Shown here piece by piece: positions 5,666 through 5,702 of a stretch of 5,702 nucleotides of DNA. The stretch spans positions 1-5,702 of the forward strand of contig JAHLWT010000264.1 of NCBI GenBank assembly GCA_019057775.1, written 5' to 3'. Origin of the DNA: Promethearchaeota archaeon. GTDB lineage: Archaea > Asgardarchaeota > Lokiarchaeia > Sigynarchaeales > SOKP01. Under the pieces are notes generated by a model. The model was given only the letters and a program-made list of their open reading frames with translations. It had not been told where the DNA came from and made no database searches. Every line of letters begins with the position of its first letter. The stretch's first letter is position 1. The position numbers and the translations under genes are program-made.

Positions 5666-5696
5666 CAAAGATAAAAGACAAAAGATAAAAGGCAAA
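5666..5696 (-). promoter_or_regulatory. Bacteroidetes-type promoter for the flavodoxin gene
   Basis: On the minus strand, TTTG (5696-5693) is followed after 19 bases by TATCTTTG (5673-5666), an exact match to TAnnTTTG. The -7 element ends 43 bases before the flavodoxin ATG. A second near-match (TATCTTTTG, one T too many) lies 14 bases upstream because the region is a tandem duplication, so the exact start point could vary. Confidence 0.65.
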
Positions 5697-5698
5697 AG
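5671..5698. repeat. Two-copy 14-bp tandem repeat in the flavodoxin promoter
   Basis: ataaaagacaaaag (5671-5684) is followed directly by ataaaaggcaaaag (5685-5698), 13 of 14 bases identical. The repeat covers the whole spacer and the -33 element of the promoter and reaches three bases into its -7 element. It is low in complexity (purine-rich on the plus strand), so it may have arisen by slippage. Confidence 0.7.
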
Positions 5699-5702
5699 TA
5701 CC

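Overview
The window looks like a chromosomal piece from an anaerobic member of the Bacteroidetes, probably Bacteroidales or a relative. Three things point there. Coding is moderately AT-rich. Two upstream regions carry the Bacteroidetes-type promoter (TTTG, then TAnnTTTG about 20 bases further on). Most start codons lack a clear Shine-Dalgarno sequence. The central genes encode an oxygen-sensitive, ferredoxin-linked 2-oxoacid oxidoreductase. Species cannot be named from the sequence alone.

Layout. Positions 1-244 hold no convincing gene. The first 135 bases contain three back-to-back inverted repeats, two of which share a related arm (TGTCRGRTG); the rest is an AT-rich leader. nadD (NAD biosynthesis) follows on the plus strand and ends only 12 bases from the end of a convergent minus-strand gene. 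All remaining genes are on the minus strand. Read in the direction of transcription they are: a long-chain flavodoxin with its own promoter and an intrinsic terminator; a fold-type I PLP aminotransferase; and a tight four-gene operon with its own promoter. That operon encodes the delta (2x[4Fe-4S] ferredoxin), alpha, beta (TPP) and gamma subunits of a VOR/KOR-type 2-oxoacid:ferredoxin oxidoreductase.

How the genes may work together (inference). The aminotransferase would interconvert amino acids and 2-oxoacids. The oxidoreductase would interconvert 2-oxoacids plus CoA with acyl-CoA, CO2 and reduced ferredoxin. Together they could ferment branched-chain or aromatic amino acids, or run backwards to build amino acids from short acids by reductive carboxylation. 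The nearby flavodoxin is a possible alternative low-potential electron carrier. The enzyme families are clear; substrate identity is not readable from the sequence.

No mobile-element gene, CRISPR array, tRNA or rRNA was seen. I did not find a clearly new biological system. The least explained sequence is the palindrome cluster at 4-130. The flavodoxin, with an unusual FMN-phosphate loop, and the aminotransferase-oxidoreductase pairing are next.
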